This document shows positions 17,251-26,402 of a stretch of 64,000 bases of DNA, piece by piece. The stretch spans positions 1-64,000 of the forward strand of contig JAKAAX010000012.1 in the NCBI GenBank assembly GCA_021802125.1, in the 5' to 3' direction. The stretch's first letter is position 1. The number at the start of each line of letters is the position of its first letter. The DNA is from Thermoplasmata archaeon. Lineage in GTDB: Archaea > Thermoplasmatota > Thermoplasmata > Lutacidiplasmatales > UBA184. The position numbers and the translations under genes were made by a program. Under the pieces are notes generated by a model. The model had not been told where the DNA came from, searched no databases, and was given only the letters and a program-made list of their open reading frames with translations.

Positions 17251-17605
17251 AATGCTCCGCCTGGTCGTCGAGTATGTCACCCTCGTCAAGGGCCCACAGG
17301 TCGCGGTCCACGTCCGTCTCAAGGGCGGCGCCGCCCGAACTATGGCGGCGGTGACCCTTCCCCACGCTTGGAGCGCGATGCATCGGACGCCCTACGTGGT
17401 AGTGACTGCCATCCGCTCCCTTGGCAGTGGCTGGCCGAACGCGGAGACCGCGCACATCCTAAACGAGAAAGGTCACAAGACCGGCGGCTCGAAGCACTTC
17501 GACGCAGCGCGAGTCGGCTACATCTGCCGGAATCACCAGCTCCGAGACCCTCTTCCAGCGCCCTCGCGGACGGTTCCAACGGGCGTGGCGCCTGAAGCTG
17601 GGTGA
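17237..17605 (+). pseudogene. truncated recombinase/transposase C-terminal fragment
   Basis: This frame encodes about 120 residues whose middle part, with a beta-rich VAVHVRLKGGAARTM, then AIRSLGSGWPNAETAHILNE, then GHKTGGSKHFDAARVGYICR, looks like the C-terminal region of serine-recombinase family proteins (usual pattern: ELN-x-x-GHRT-x-x-G-x-x-F-x-x-x-x-V-x-x-I). No catalytic N-terminal resolvase domain is present upstream, so this is a deletion remnant. ATG 17252 is the first start in frame. Together with the DUF5372 piece it marks an old insertion between two surface-protein genes. I see no clear terminal inverted repeats. Confidence 0.55.
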
Positions 17606-17686
17606 GTGGGGGTCCCGGTCATGATGGGGAGGGGTCAGTCTTCGGGAGAGGGACCAAATAGCGGCGGGCCGGTATCGGAACCAACG

Positions 17687-20600
17687 ATGTGGTGGCGCCC
17701 CACGGTCAGCTTCGCTGCTCTATTCGCATTCGTTGCGGTAGCCCTTCTGGCGAACCCGTGGTTCGTGGGCAGTGGGCCTGGGCACGAGGTTCGTCCCTAT
17801 TCGACGGCCCCCATTGCAGGTTCGGTTACGTCATCCCTCCGCTCCTTGCCGGCAAGTGGCTGGACCGTCTCCACGGTCTGGATTGGAACCGCTCCCAACG
17901 GTCTCGCCTATGATTCTGCGAACGGCTATGTGTATGTGGCGGACGAGAACAGGACGTGTGGCGCGAAGGCCGGCAACGTCACGATGGTCTCAGGAACTAC
18001 AGTGCTCGGGAAGGTGCGCGTGGGCGTCTGCCCTATCGGGGCCATCTACGACCCCACCAGCGGTGACGTGGAGGTAGACAACTACTTCACGGACAACGTG
18101 AGCATCATCGCGGGTTCTTCCGTCGTGACGACGTTGCGAATTGGCGCGAACCCCCAAGAAGAGATGGCCTTCGACAGCGGGAACGGAGACGTCTACATCC
18201 CCAACATAGCCTCAGGCAACGTGAGTGTTCTCCACGGCACCAACTTCGTTGGGTCCGTTTCCGTTGGGACCTACCCGGGCACCTTGACCTACGACAGCGG
18301 CAACGGTTTCGTGTACGTGAGCAACTGCGCGATCTGCAGTCCACCGACGACCGACTCAGTGAGCGTCATCTCTGGGACAACCGTGGTGGCGACCATCCCC
18401 GTTGGCGTCGCACCTGATGTCGCGGCGTACGACCCCGGGAACGGATACGTCTACGTGCCCAATCAGGGCTCCAACAACGTCTCGGTCATCTCAGGCACAA
18501 CAGTAATCGCCTCGATACCCGTCGGTGCGTGGCCGGCAGTCTGCGTCTACGACAGCACAACTGGGGATGTCTATGTTTCGAACACCCAGTCTGCCAACGT
18601 GACCGTTATCTCTGGCACCTCCGTGGTCGCGAACGTTGCGGTTGGTTCAGTCCCGGTGGACCTCCTCATCGACCCGGGGAACGGCGACGCATTCGTCGCG
18701 AACACTGCTTCCGCCAGTGTGAGCATTCTTTCGGGTGCTGCCGTAGTCGCGTCGCTTGCGGTCGGCAACGATCCAAGGTGGATGGCATACGATTCCTCTA
18801 GCGGTGCGGTCTATGTTACCAATTTCAACTCGAACAATGTCAGCGCGATATTCCCATCGGGATCTTCCACTCTCGCCTCCGTCGCCGTCACTCCTGCCTT
18901 CGCCTCTCTCTCGGTAGGTGGCTCGCAGACCTTCACCGCCACCCCCACGTGCACCGGCGGCGCGTGCCCCGCGGGTACGACCTACTCCTGGTCGATGAAC
19001 CGTGCGCTCGGCTCCCTCAACGCTACGACGGGCTCCGTCGTCCAGTTCACCGCAGGGGGCACCCCCGGCCTCACGAACCTCTTCGTCAACGCGACGCTGA
19101 ACGCGGTGACGGTCCGGAACGCCGCCGTGCCGATTTCGATCACCTCTGGTGGCTCGACCCACTACACTGTCACCTTCGCGGTCCACCCGACCTCCTGCCC
19201 GATCGCCTTCAACGGCACATCCCAGTCGAGCGGGAGCACGGGCTCCTACCTCGTGGGCACCTACGCGATCCAGGCGAATCCTTGCGCGAACTTCGTCTTC
19301 CAGCAGTGGAACACATCAGGCGGGGTCGTCGTCCAGCGACCCACCTCCGCCGGCGGATTCGCCAACGTCACGGGGAACGGGGCTCTCACCGCATACTACG
19401 TCTGGAGTGGCAGGCACCTCGGTACGGGGAACGTGACTTTCGTCATCTCCCCCTCCTCGTGCGGCCCCGTCGTCTTCGGCGGCATCAACGAGAACAACGG
19501 GGCCATCGTGGCGTTCACGAAGGGCAACTACTCAGCGGACGCCCTCGCGTGTTCGGGGTACGCGTTCAACAAGTGGACCGCGACGGGGTCCCTGACCCTC
19601 CCCGGCCTGGGGGGCAATCCGACCACGGTCGGCGTCTGGGGGAACGGCACGCTCACCGCCTCCTACACCTGGGTGCCTCCGCCACCGCACTACACGCTCC
19701 AGTTCGGCGTCTCTCCTGGCGCCTGCGGCCCCGTCCTCTTCAATGGGACCGCCCAGGCGGACGCTACGTCCGCCCCCTTCCTGGCCGCGACCTACCCTGC
19801 GCACGCGCCTGCGTGCGCGGGCTACCGGTTCCAGAACTGGGAGTACCTCCCGACGGGAGGAGGGATGCACCTCTACACCACCGCATGGGCGAACATCTCG
19901 ATCTGGGCGAACGGGACCGTCTCGGCCTACTACAGCCCCGCCCCGCTCTCGGTTACGCTCGCCACAAATGCGACGAGCACGGTCGTCGGCTCCCCCGTCG
20001 TCCTGACTCCCTCAGTGTCGGGGGGACCGGCGCCTTACACCTGCGTCTGGTCTCTGAATGGGACGAACACGACCCAGACCGGGTGCGGCGCCCTCACCCT
20101 CTCCTGGCCCCACCCCGGCACCTACTCCTACCGCACCTGGGCCACCGACTCGGCCGCCCAGACCGCAGAGAGCAACGTGGTCACAATCGCCGTCTCCTCG
20201 CTACCATCCTCCTCCCCCCCCAAGCTCGTCGCGTTCGCGAACGCTTCAGCTCCAAACACAGGGATCTACGAACCCTGCAGCGGTCCGGAGAACTTCCTCA
20301 ACGAGACGCTGACCGGAAGCGCCCGAGGTGGGAGCCCATCGTACACGTTCTGGTGGAATTTCGGGGATGGTAGCCGACACGCTGAGGGACGGAACGTCTC
20401 TCACGCGTACGGTCCGGGGTTCTACCGGGCCGAGCTCTCCGTCCTCGACACGCAAGGAAGGAATGGGAGTACGAACATCAGCATCTCGATCTCACCCTCC
20501 ACCCAACCCTGCATGAGCAGTTCGTCCCAGCCCTCGTACCTCTGGGCGTTCGTGGCGACGGCCGCCGCCCTCCTCGTTGCTACCCTGGCGGTGGTATTCC

Positions 20601-20764
20601 TCCGCCGTCGACGGAGGGTGGCGCGCTCCCCGCCAGACGGGCCATCACCGCCTCTGGGAGGGGTGCCCGTTGACCCGAACCGAGGCTTCGATCAGCAACT
20701 ACGTCTGGTGTGGAGGAGTCCGTCTCGGTCAGAGGCGGTGGGCCGAAGCACAGGGCAACCTTGA
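17687..20764 (+). CDS. YVTN beta-propeller surface protein with repeat modules and PKD domain
   Basis: A 1025-residue type I membrane protein. ATG 17687 is chosen because it directly opens a signal peptide (MWWRPTVSFAALFAFVAVAL) and follows CCAAATAGC by about 27 bases. Residues 50-390 hold eight YVTN-type propeller units (for example YDPGNGYVYVPNQGSNNVSV). A Big-like domain follows, then three modules of about 85 residues with SC/ACGP-x-x-F-x-G, GYxFxxW and GNGTLTAxY, then two PKD-like domains (the second with WWNFGDGSRHAEGRNVSHAY), a transmembrane helix and a basic tail. The propeller part uses more A/T-ending codons than neighbouring genes, which suggests a different origin. A surface-layer or adhesion role is inferred. 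Confidence 0.85.
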   Translation: MWWRPTVSFAALFAFVAVALLANPWFVGSGPGHEVRPYSTAPIAGSVTSSLRSLPASGWTVSTVWIGTAPNGLAYDSANGYVYVADENRTCGAKAGNVTMVSGTTVLGKVRVGVCPIGAIYDPTSGDVEVDNYFTDNVSIIAGSSVVTTLRIGANPQEEMAFDSGNGDVYIPNIASGNVSVLHGTNFVGSVSVGTYPGTLTYDSGNGFVYVSNCAICSPPTTDSVSVISGTTVVATIPVGVAPDVAAYDPGNGYVYVPNQGSNNVSVISGTTVIASIPVGAWPAVCVYDSTTGDVYVSNTQSANVTVISGTSVVANVAVGSVPVDLLIDPGNGDAFVANTASASVSILSGAAVVASLAVGNDPRWMAYDSSSGAVYVTNFNSNNVSAIFPSGSSTLASVAVTPAFASLSVGGSQTFTATPTCTGGACPAGTTYSWSMNRALGSLNATTGSVVQFTAGGTPGLTNLFVNATLNAVTVRNAAVPISITSGGSTHYTVTFAVHPTSCPIAFNGTSQSSGSTGSYLVGTYAIQANPCANFVFQQWNTSGGVVVQRPTSAGGFANVTGNGALTAYYVWSGRHLGTGNVTFVISPSSCGPVVFGGINENNGAIVAFTKGNYSADALACSGYAFNKWTATGSLTLPGLGGNPTTVGVWGNGTLTASYTWVPPPPHYTLQFGVSPGACGPVLFNGTAQADATSAPFLAATYPAHAPACAGYRFQNWEYLPTGGGMHLYTTAWANISIWANGTVSAYYSPAPLSVTLATNATSTVVGSPVVLTPSVSGGPAPYTCVWSLNGTNTTQTGCGALTLSWPHPGTYSYRTWATDSAAQTAESNVVTIAVSSLPSSSPPKLVAFANASAPNTGIYEPCSGPENFLNETLTGSARGGSPSYTFWWNFGDGSRHAEGRNVSHAYGPGFYRAELSVLDTQGRNGSTNISISISPSTQPCMSSSSQPSYLWAFVATAAALLVATLAVVFLRRRRRVARSPPDGPSPPLGGVPVDPNRGFDQQLRLVWRSPSRSEAVGRSTGQP

Positions 20765-20824
20765 CAGGTGCAGTATGAAGCACACGCCATTAGTACCCTG
20801 GTCCCTCCCGAGGACCGAAGGACC

Positions 20825-21415
20825 ATGGTCGCGTTGCCCACGAACCTGTCCTCCCTCTCTGCCCTTCTGATCATCCTCGGCGACGTGCTGATCTTCCTCC
20901 TGATCGCCCTCGCGTTCCGCCTGCTCTCCCCCCGAAAGCTCACGGGGGCCATCTGGGTCTCTCCGGTCTTCCACATGTACACGCTCTTCGCCGCCGCGCT
21001 CGCCGTGTACGAAGAGGCCCCCTCCTCCGAGCCCTGGAGCTCGCTCGCGGCGGTCATGGCCGCGTTCGGGGTCGCGGCGGTCCTGGGCGCGTTCCTCGGC
21101 CGCTACATCGGCCGGCGCATCCCGGTCTCGCGCCACGCGGACGGGCACACGTTCTTCACCGGGGGGAAGCTCCTGGTCACGCTGCTGGTCCTCCTGCTGC
21201 TGCCTCTCGCCCTGGAGCAGGCCGCCCTCCTCTTCGGAGCGATCGTCGGCGTGCAGTCGCTCATCCAGGCGATGAGCGGCGCACCCCCCTTCGGCGACAT
21301 CCTGGCGGCGGTCGGTTCGCTCTTCGTGCTGGGGACCGTGATGTCGGTCACCTGGCGCTTCGAGGTCTGGGGAAAGCGCCCGGGCGCCTCCCCGCGCCCG
21401 GCCCCCTCGAAGTGA
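20825..21415 (+). CDS. multi-span membrane protein, unknown
   Basis: A 196-residue protein with about five hydrophobic segments (SALLIILGDVLIFLLIALAF, then around 55-70, 80-97, 120-150 and 165-185). I do not recognise the family. A conserved-looking cytosolic loop RYIGRRIPVSRHADGHTFF precedes the third membrane region. ATG 20825 is preferred over an upstream in-frame ATG because the AT-rich CATTAGTA at 20788-20796 places a leaderless start there. It follows the propeller gene by 60 bases but seems to have its own promoter. Confidence 0.7.
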   Translation: MVALPTNLSSLSALLIILGDVLIFLLIALAFRLLSPRKLTGAIWVSPVFHMYTLFAAALAVYEEAPSSEPWSSLAAVMAAFGVAAVLGAFLGRYIGRRIPVSRHADGHTFFTGGKLLVTLLVLLLLPLALEQAALLFGAIVGVQSLIQAMSGAPPFGDILAAVGSLFVLGTVMSVTWRFEVWGKRPGASPRPAPSK

Positions 21416-21561
21416 GGGGCGCGGACCCGCCGCGGTAGGTCCCCCCGTCCCCCACGCTTCGGACGGGCGAAAGAGCGACCGGCGGGGGCTTCTGGCCAGC
21501 GCGGCCTCTCGAACGCCTAATGAGGGTTCCGCGTGCGACTGGCATCGCCCACTCGCCGAAC

Positions 21562-21609
21562 CTTTTTGTGTCCCCCGGCCTGGGTTCGATGGACAATTAG
21601 GTCCCCTAA
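21562..21609 (+). promoter_or_regulatory. TATA-like box and palindromic operator before the MarR gene
   Basis: A T-rich CTTTTTGTG at 21562-21570 is the likely TATA box, which predicts initiation near 21594. Directly there, 21597-21609 reads TTAGGTCCCCTAA, a 5-bp inverted repeat with a 3-base centre. MarR proteins usually bind such palindromes over their own promoter, so this is a candidate autoregulatory operator 6 bases before ATG 21615. A related CCTAATGAGG palindrome lies at 21515-21524. Confidence 0.5.
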
Positions 21610-21614
21610 CCATC

Positions 21615-22127
21615 ATGGGCGCGAGTGCACGTCTCCTCCCGCCTCTCCCCCGCAAGGCCCCGACCGAGGAGGTCGCGTTGTGGGGTTCGCTGGTCTCCGT
21701 GACCCGCAGCCTGTTCCGACACCTCCAGCACGACCTGCGACGCGCGGGCGTGAGCGTCCAGCAGTACTGGGTGCTCCTCTGCCTCGACGTCCACGGCCCC
21801 CTCACCGCGGGGAAGCTCTCCCAGTGGCTCGAGGTGACGCTGCCCACCGTGACCGGGATCACCGACCACCTGGAGTCGCTGGGCTACGTCCAGCGGTCCC
21901 CCGCGCCCGAGGACCGGCGCCGGGTCCTCGTCCGGCTGACGCCGAAGGGGATGCGCACGCTCCGCGCGCTCCACCTGCACCACGCGGACATCGGCCGCGA
22001 CCTCTCCCAGCTCGTGCCGGACGAGGAGCGGGCCGAGCTCACGCGTGCGCTGGTACGGATCGCGGCGCGCCTCACCCCCGACCACGGCCCGTGCCCCGGA
22101 TGCCAGGGCGAACAGGACCTCACCTGA
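21615..22127 (+). CDS. MarR-family transcriptional regulator
   Basis: A 170-residue winged-helix regulator. The order is an N-terminal dimerisation helix (LVSVTRSLFRHLQHDLRRAG), a helix-turn-helix with recognition helix in LSQWLEVTLPTVTGITDHLE, the wing with the MarR signature RSPAPEDRRRVLVRLTPKG, and C-terminal dimer helices. It ends with a short CPGC motif that might bind metal or sense redox state. The promoter carries a palindrome suitable for autoregulation. The giant surface protein that follows on the same strand after about 145 bases could be a target, although no copy of the palindrome is seen in front of it. Confidence 0.92.
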   Translation: MGASARLLPPLPRKAPTEEVALWGSLVSVTRSLFRHLQHDLRRAGVSVQQYWVLLCLDVHGPLTAGKLSQWLEVTLPTVTGITDHLESLGYVQRSPAPEDRRRVLVRLTPKGMRTLRALHLHHADIGRDLSQLVPDEERAELTRALVRIAARLTPDHGPCPGCQGEQDLT

Positions 22128-22271
22128 GGCCCGGTCGCTTGGGGCACCTCTGCCGCGCGTGCGCGAACGATTTTGGGGTCGATCTTCGGCTTTCCCCCTC
22201 GTTCCCCGTTCGCTTTCATCCGTATGGGGTCAGATAGACATAAGAACCGGCCGAACGCATCCTCCGGGAGC

Positions 22272-25200
22272 ATGAGAAAGGGCCTCCCTCTCGCTCTCCC
22301 CCTCCTGCTCCTCGCGCTACTCCTGGGGTCCGTGCTGGCGAGCGCCGGGGCCCCGACCCCGTCCTCGGCGCAGGCGCTCCCGGGCAAACCCTGCTCGCTG
22401 ACCCTGACGGCGAGCCCGACCTACGGCGGGACGTTCACGCTCGGTGGGACCGTCTATCACAGCGGGTCGGCCCTGACCGTCACCTGCGGCCGGCAGAACA
22501 CCTTCTCCCAGACCCCCACCGCCGGCTGGAGGTTCAGCGCGTGGACGCTCACGGGGACCGTCAGCATCTGGGGCTCGTCGATCTGGGTGAACGCGACCGG
22601 GGCGACCGTCCTTGCGACGTACGTCCAGCACCCAGCGATGTCGCTGGTGTCGAGCCCCGCCACCTGCGGACCGCTCCAGTTCAACGGCACCACGGGGTGG
22701 GCGAACAACTCCCTCGCGGGGTTCGATGTCGGGACGTACTCGGGGGCGGCGTCGGCGGTGGCGCTGACGTGCTCGGGGTACGTCTTCCTCGGCTGGTCGG
22801 GGACCGGAGGGGTCTCCCCCTCCTCGCCCACGACGCTCTCGACCCCCGTGGTCCTCACGAACAACGGCACGCTCTACGCCAACTGGACGCCGACCCTCTA
22901 CGTGGTGACGGTGGGCGACCTGCCGCTCTCCTTCGGGTCGGTCCAGGTCGGGGCGGGGACGTACTACAACAACCAGACGCTGTCGCTCCGCGCCGGGTCG
23001 CACGCGCTCGGGGAGACGCCGAACGCCTGGGCCCGCTTCTCGGGCTGGCAGACCGGGCAGGGGGTCTCGGTGGGGAGCGGCGGCACCATCACCGTGACCG
23101 GGGCCGGCTACCTCAACGCGTCCTTCCTCTCCCATCCGTCGGTCACGATCCTCGAGGTGCCCTCGAGCTGTCCGGCCATCACCTTCAACGGCTCGCTCTA
23201 CGTGAGCGGGAGCACGCCCCACTTCGACGGGTGGGGAGCGACCTACGCGATCTCCGCGCCCGCCTGCGCGGGGTCGGCGTTCCTCGGCTGGACCACGGCC
23301 GGATCGCTCACCGTGGCCGCTCCCGGCTCGGCCTCGACCACGGCGACACTGAGCGGCAACGCGACGCTGACCGCGACCTGGAAGACCTCCGGCTACATCG
23401 TCAACATCACGATCGCGCCGCCCTCCGGCGGACCGGTCACGATCGGCAGCTCGACCTACTACAACGGCACGGCCCTTCCCCTCGCCGGCGGGACGTACGC
23501 CCTCCAGGCCGGGACCCAGCCGTGGTCCGTCTGGGAGGACTGGGGCACCACCGGAGGGCTCTCCGTCGCCTCGACCACGAGCCCGTCCACGACCCTCACG
23601 GTGAACGGCAACGGGACGCTGACCTCGAACTACGCGATGGTGTACCAGGTCATGGTGTATCTGAACAACTCCGCCTGCAGCTCCATCTCGATGCTGAGCC
23701 GCAGCTACACCACCAACACCACGGTCACGTTCGTCGGTCCGGGGAACTTCATCGCCACCGCCTCGATCTGCGCCGGCTACACGTTCGGGGGGTGGACCGC
23801 GACCGGCGGGATCAGCGTCGGCTCCCCCACGTCCCAGACCACCAGCATCGCCGAGACGGGGAACGGGACCCTCACGCTGCTCGTGTTCCCGATCCCTCCC
23901 GGCGCCTACACGATCGAGATGTTCGTGAACAGCTCCGCGTGCAGCACCATCACGTTCCAGGGCCTCACCTACTCGACGAACCAGAGCGCCGCGTGGGCCG
24001 GCGGCACCACGACGGCGAAGGCGAACGTGTGCCCCAGCGACACGTTCCTCCAGTGGACCTCGGCGGGAGGGGTGAGCGTCGCGTCCCCCACGAGCCTGAC
24101 CCCGTCCGTGACCGTCACGGGGGATGGTTCGCTCTCGCTGCTGGTCTACCCCGCGCCGGTGGCCTCCTACTCCGTCCAGATCTACGTGAGCCCGGCCGGC
24201 GCCGGCGCGGTGTCGATCGACGGGACGCTCTTCCCGGGAGGCTCGGGCCTTCTGCTGTCGGCCGGAACCCACGTGCTGGGGGAGACGGCCTGGAAGGGGT
24301 ACACCTTCACCGGCTTCTCCGGAGGCGGCAGCGTGGGGGTCTCCTCGAGCACGCTCTGGGTCAACGGGACCGGAAGCGTGACCGCGAACTTCGTCCTCTA
24401 CGCCTGGGTCACCTTCGAGATCTATCCCGCCGCCTGCGGCAACCACGTCACCGTGAACGGGTTCCAGCTCCCGACCGGGGTCCCCGAGCCCTTGCCCCCC
24501 GCCTCCTCCCCGTTCCCCGTTTCCGTGGCGTGCTCCGAGCCGTTCAAGCTCTGGTCCGGGACGGGCGGCGTGGTCGCGGCCCTGCCGTACTTCAACTCGA
24601 CGAACATGGAGGTGACGGGGAACGGCACCTTCACCGCGGTCTTCTCGGGGAGCTACCCCTACCAGATCATCTTCACGACGAACCCGGCCACCTGCGGCTC
24701 GATCACGTTCAACCGGACCACGTACGCGAACGGTGCCGTCGGGAGCTACCCCGCGAACCAGGCCGGCTACACCGTCTCCACCTCGCCGTGCCCGGGGATG
24801 ACCCTGGCCGGGATCCGGTCCGCGGGAGCCGTCTACCTCTCGGGCCCCTACGCCACCGTCTACGGTAACGGATCGATCTCCGCGAGCTTCGTGAGCTGGT
24901 CGCCCGGGCTCGTGAACCTCCTTCTCCTCGCGCAGCCCGCCACCTGCGGCCCCATCCTCCTGGGCGGGGTCGCCTACCCGAGCGGCACGGCGGTGGCGGT
25001 GGCCCCAGGGACGTACACGCTCTCCATCGGCTCGTGCGTGGGCTACGAGTACTGGGGATGGACGGCGAGCCCGAACGCCACGCTCCCCACGCCCACGCCC
25101 CGGGTCACGACCGTGACGGTGAACGGCAACGCCACGTTGACCGCGAGCTTCGCCCTCGCTCCTCTGGGGTACGACCACGTGCTGGTCGAGGTGAACCCCA

Positions 25201-26333
25201 CGAACTGCCCGGGCCTCCTCTTCGGCGGCAACTTCTACGGCGACGGGGACCTGCTCTACGCCGCCCCGGGAAGCTACGCGCTCGTGCCGGCGGGCTGCCC
25301 GGCGATGCTCAGCACCCCGACCTACACGTCCTCCGGCGGCGTCGCGTTCTCCCTCTCGGGAGGCGGGACGTTCACCGTGAGCGGGAACGGGACCCTCTCC
25401 ATCGCCTACACCGCCGTGCTGTGGGTGGACTTCACGACCGCCCCGTTGACCGCGACGACCGGCAGGGCGGTGAACTTCACCGCCGCGATCCACGGCGGCG
25501 TCGCGCCGTTCACGGTCACCTGGATCTTCGGCGACGGGGCCCGCTCCGTCACCACGACCTCGCAGACCACCCTCACGATCGCGCACACCTACCTCTCCCC
25601 GGGGAACGCGACGCTGGAGCTCTGGGTCAACGACAGCTCCGGCCAGAGCTGGGAGCTCCCCCACGTGCTGGTCGTGAGCGGGCCCTCGCTCCTCGGCAAC
25701 TCCTCGAAGGGGCCCTCGGTGCCGTTCTGGGTCTCCGTGCTCGACTCGCCGTACTTCCTGCTCTGGGTCGTGGCGATGCTCGCCGTCCTGGTCCTCGTGG
25801 CGGTGCTCGCCCGCCGGCGGGGACGCGCGGCGGCGGGCGCGGCCACCGCAGCCTCCGCCCCCCTCTCCGCCGGTCCGGTCGAAGGGGCGCGGGAACCCGA
25901 CGCGGAGCCCGCCGCCGTTGTCGCCGGGGAGGCCGGAGCAGGGGCCGTCGGATCGGCGGGGGCAACGGAGGCGGCGGCGAGCGCTCCGTCGGAGGCCGAG
26001 AGCGCCCCGGTCGAGGCGGCGCCCTCGGAGAGCGGCCCGTCTGCGCCCGAGACCGCCGGCTCGGGGGAGGAGGAGGAGTCGAGCGGCGACTCCATCACGG
26101 TGGAGGACCCGGGAGACCACCAAGAGGAGAGCGAGGTCTCCGTTGAGGAGGGGCCCGCCGCGGGCGGAGCTCCCGAGGGGGAGGCGACCTCCCCCTCCGA
26201 CGCAAGTTCTCCCTCCGAGGGAACTCCTCCCGCGGAGAGCTCCCCGGCGCCGGAGCCGACCGAAGAGGCCGCGCCGCCCTCCGCCGACGGGGCCGAGGGT
26301 CCGAAGGATGTACCCCCCGACCCCCCTGCCTGA
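22272..26333 (+). CDS. giant surface protein: 12 cysteine-bearing repeat modules, PKD, anchor, acidic tail
   Basis: A 1353-residue type I membrane protein. ATG 22272 starts a signal peptide (MRKGLPLALPLLLLALLLGS) about 28 bases after ACATAAGA. I count twelve tandem modules of 80-88 residues with the pattern V-x-P-x-xCGPI-x-F-x-G ... GTY ... C-x-GYxFxGW ... TGGVSV ... GNGTLTA-x-F, the same module as in the propeller protein upstream; many have two Cys. One PKD domain (WIFGDGARSVTTTSQTTL) precedes the membrane helix (FLLWVVAMLAVLVLVAVLA). The cytosolic tail of about 180 residues is Glu/Ala/Ser/Pro-rich and disordered, which is unusual for an S-layer anchor. Likely function is cell-surface structure or adhesion. 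Confidence 0.85.
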   Translation: MRKGLPLALPLLLLALLLGSVLASAGAPTPSSAQALPGKPCSLTLTASPTYGGTFTLGGTVYHSGSALTVTCGRQNTFSQTPTAGWRFSAWTLTGTVSIWGSSIWVNATGATVLATYVQHPAMSLVSSPATCGPLQFNGTTGWANNSLAGFDVGTYSGAASAVALTCSGYVFLGWSGTGGVSPSSPTTLSTPVVLTNNGTLYANWTPTLYVVTVGDLPLSFGSVQVGAGTYYNNQTLSLRAGSHALGETPNAWARFSGWQTGQGVSVGSGGTITVTGAGYLNASFLSHPSVTILEVPSSCPAITFNGSLYVSGSTPHFDGWGATYAISAPACAGSAFLGWTTAGSLTVAAPGSASTTATLSGNATLTATWKTSGYIVNITIAPPSGGPVTIGSSTYYNGTALPLAGGTYALQAGTQPWSVWEDWGTTGGLSVASTTSPSTTLTVNGNGTLTSNYAMVYQVMVYLNNSACSSISMLSRSYTTNTTVTFVGPGNFIATASICAGYTFGGWTATGGISVGSPTSQTTSIAETGNGTLTLLVFPIPPGAYTIEMFVNSSACSTITFQGLTYSTNQSAAWAGGTTTAKANVCPSDTFLQWTSAGGVSVASPTSLTPSVTVTGDGSLSLLVYPAPVASYSVQIYVSPAGAGAVSIDGTLFPGGSGLLLSAGTHVLGETAWKGYTFTGFSGGGSVGVSSSTLWVNGTGSVTANFVLYAWVTFEIYPAACGNHVTVNGFQLPTGVPEPLPPASSPFPVSVACSEPFKLWSGTGGVVAALPYFNSTNMEVTGNGTFTAVFSGSYPYQIIFTTNPATCGSITFNRTTYANGAVGSYPANQAGYTVSTSPCPGMTLAGIRSAGAVYLSGPYATVYGNGSISASFVSWSPGLVNLLLLAQPATCGPILLGGVAYPSGTAVAVAPGTYTLSIGSCVGYEYWGWTASPNATLPTPTPRVTTVTVNGNATLTASFALAPLGYDHVLVEVNPTNCPGLLFGGNFYGDGDLLYAAPGSYALVPAGCPAMLSTPTYTSSGGVAFSLSGGGTFTVSGNGTLSIAYTAVLWVDFTTAPLTATTGRAVNFTAAIHGGVAPFTVTWIFGDGARSVTTTSQTTLTIAHTYLSPGNATLELWVNDSSGQSWELPHVLVVSGPSLLGNSSKGPSVPFWVSVLDSPYFLLWVVAMLAVLVLVAVLARRRGRAAAGAATAASAPLSAGPVEGAREPDAEPAAVVAGEAGAGAVGSAGATEAAASAPSEAESAPVEAAPSESGPSAPETAGSGEEEESSGDSITVEDPGDHQEESEVSVEEGPAAGGAPEGEATSPSDASSPSEGTPPAESSPAPEPTEEAAPPSADGAEGPKDVPPDPPA

Positions 26334-26402
26334 AGGGCGGGCCGACGCGAGGGGGTTCGGCCCTCTAGCCTTACTTGGGCGCGGGGGCTGACGCCTCGGA
26401 GA

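Noticed and set aside
22272..25700. Regular repeats that might suggest a CRISPR array
   Set aside because: The periodicity is about 250 bases, in frame and protein-level only; no short identical direct repeats with unique spacers exist anywhere in the window.
13596..26123. Very long open frames opposite the surface-protein and other genes
   Set aside because: At this GC content the antisense frames of GC3-rich genes stay open by chance; the products are Arg/Gly/Pro/Ala-rich and match nothing.
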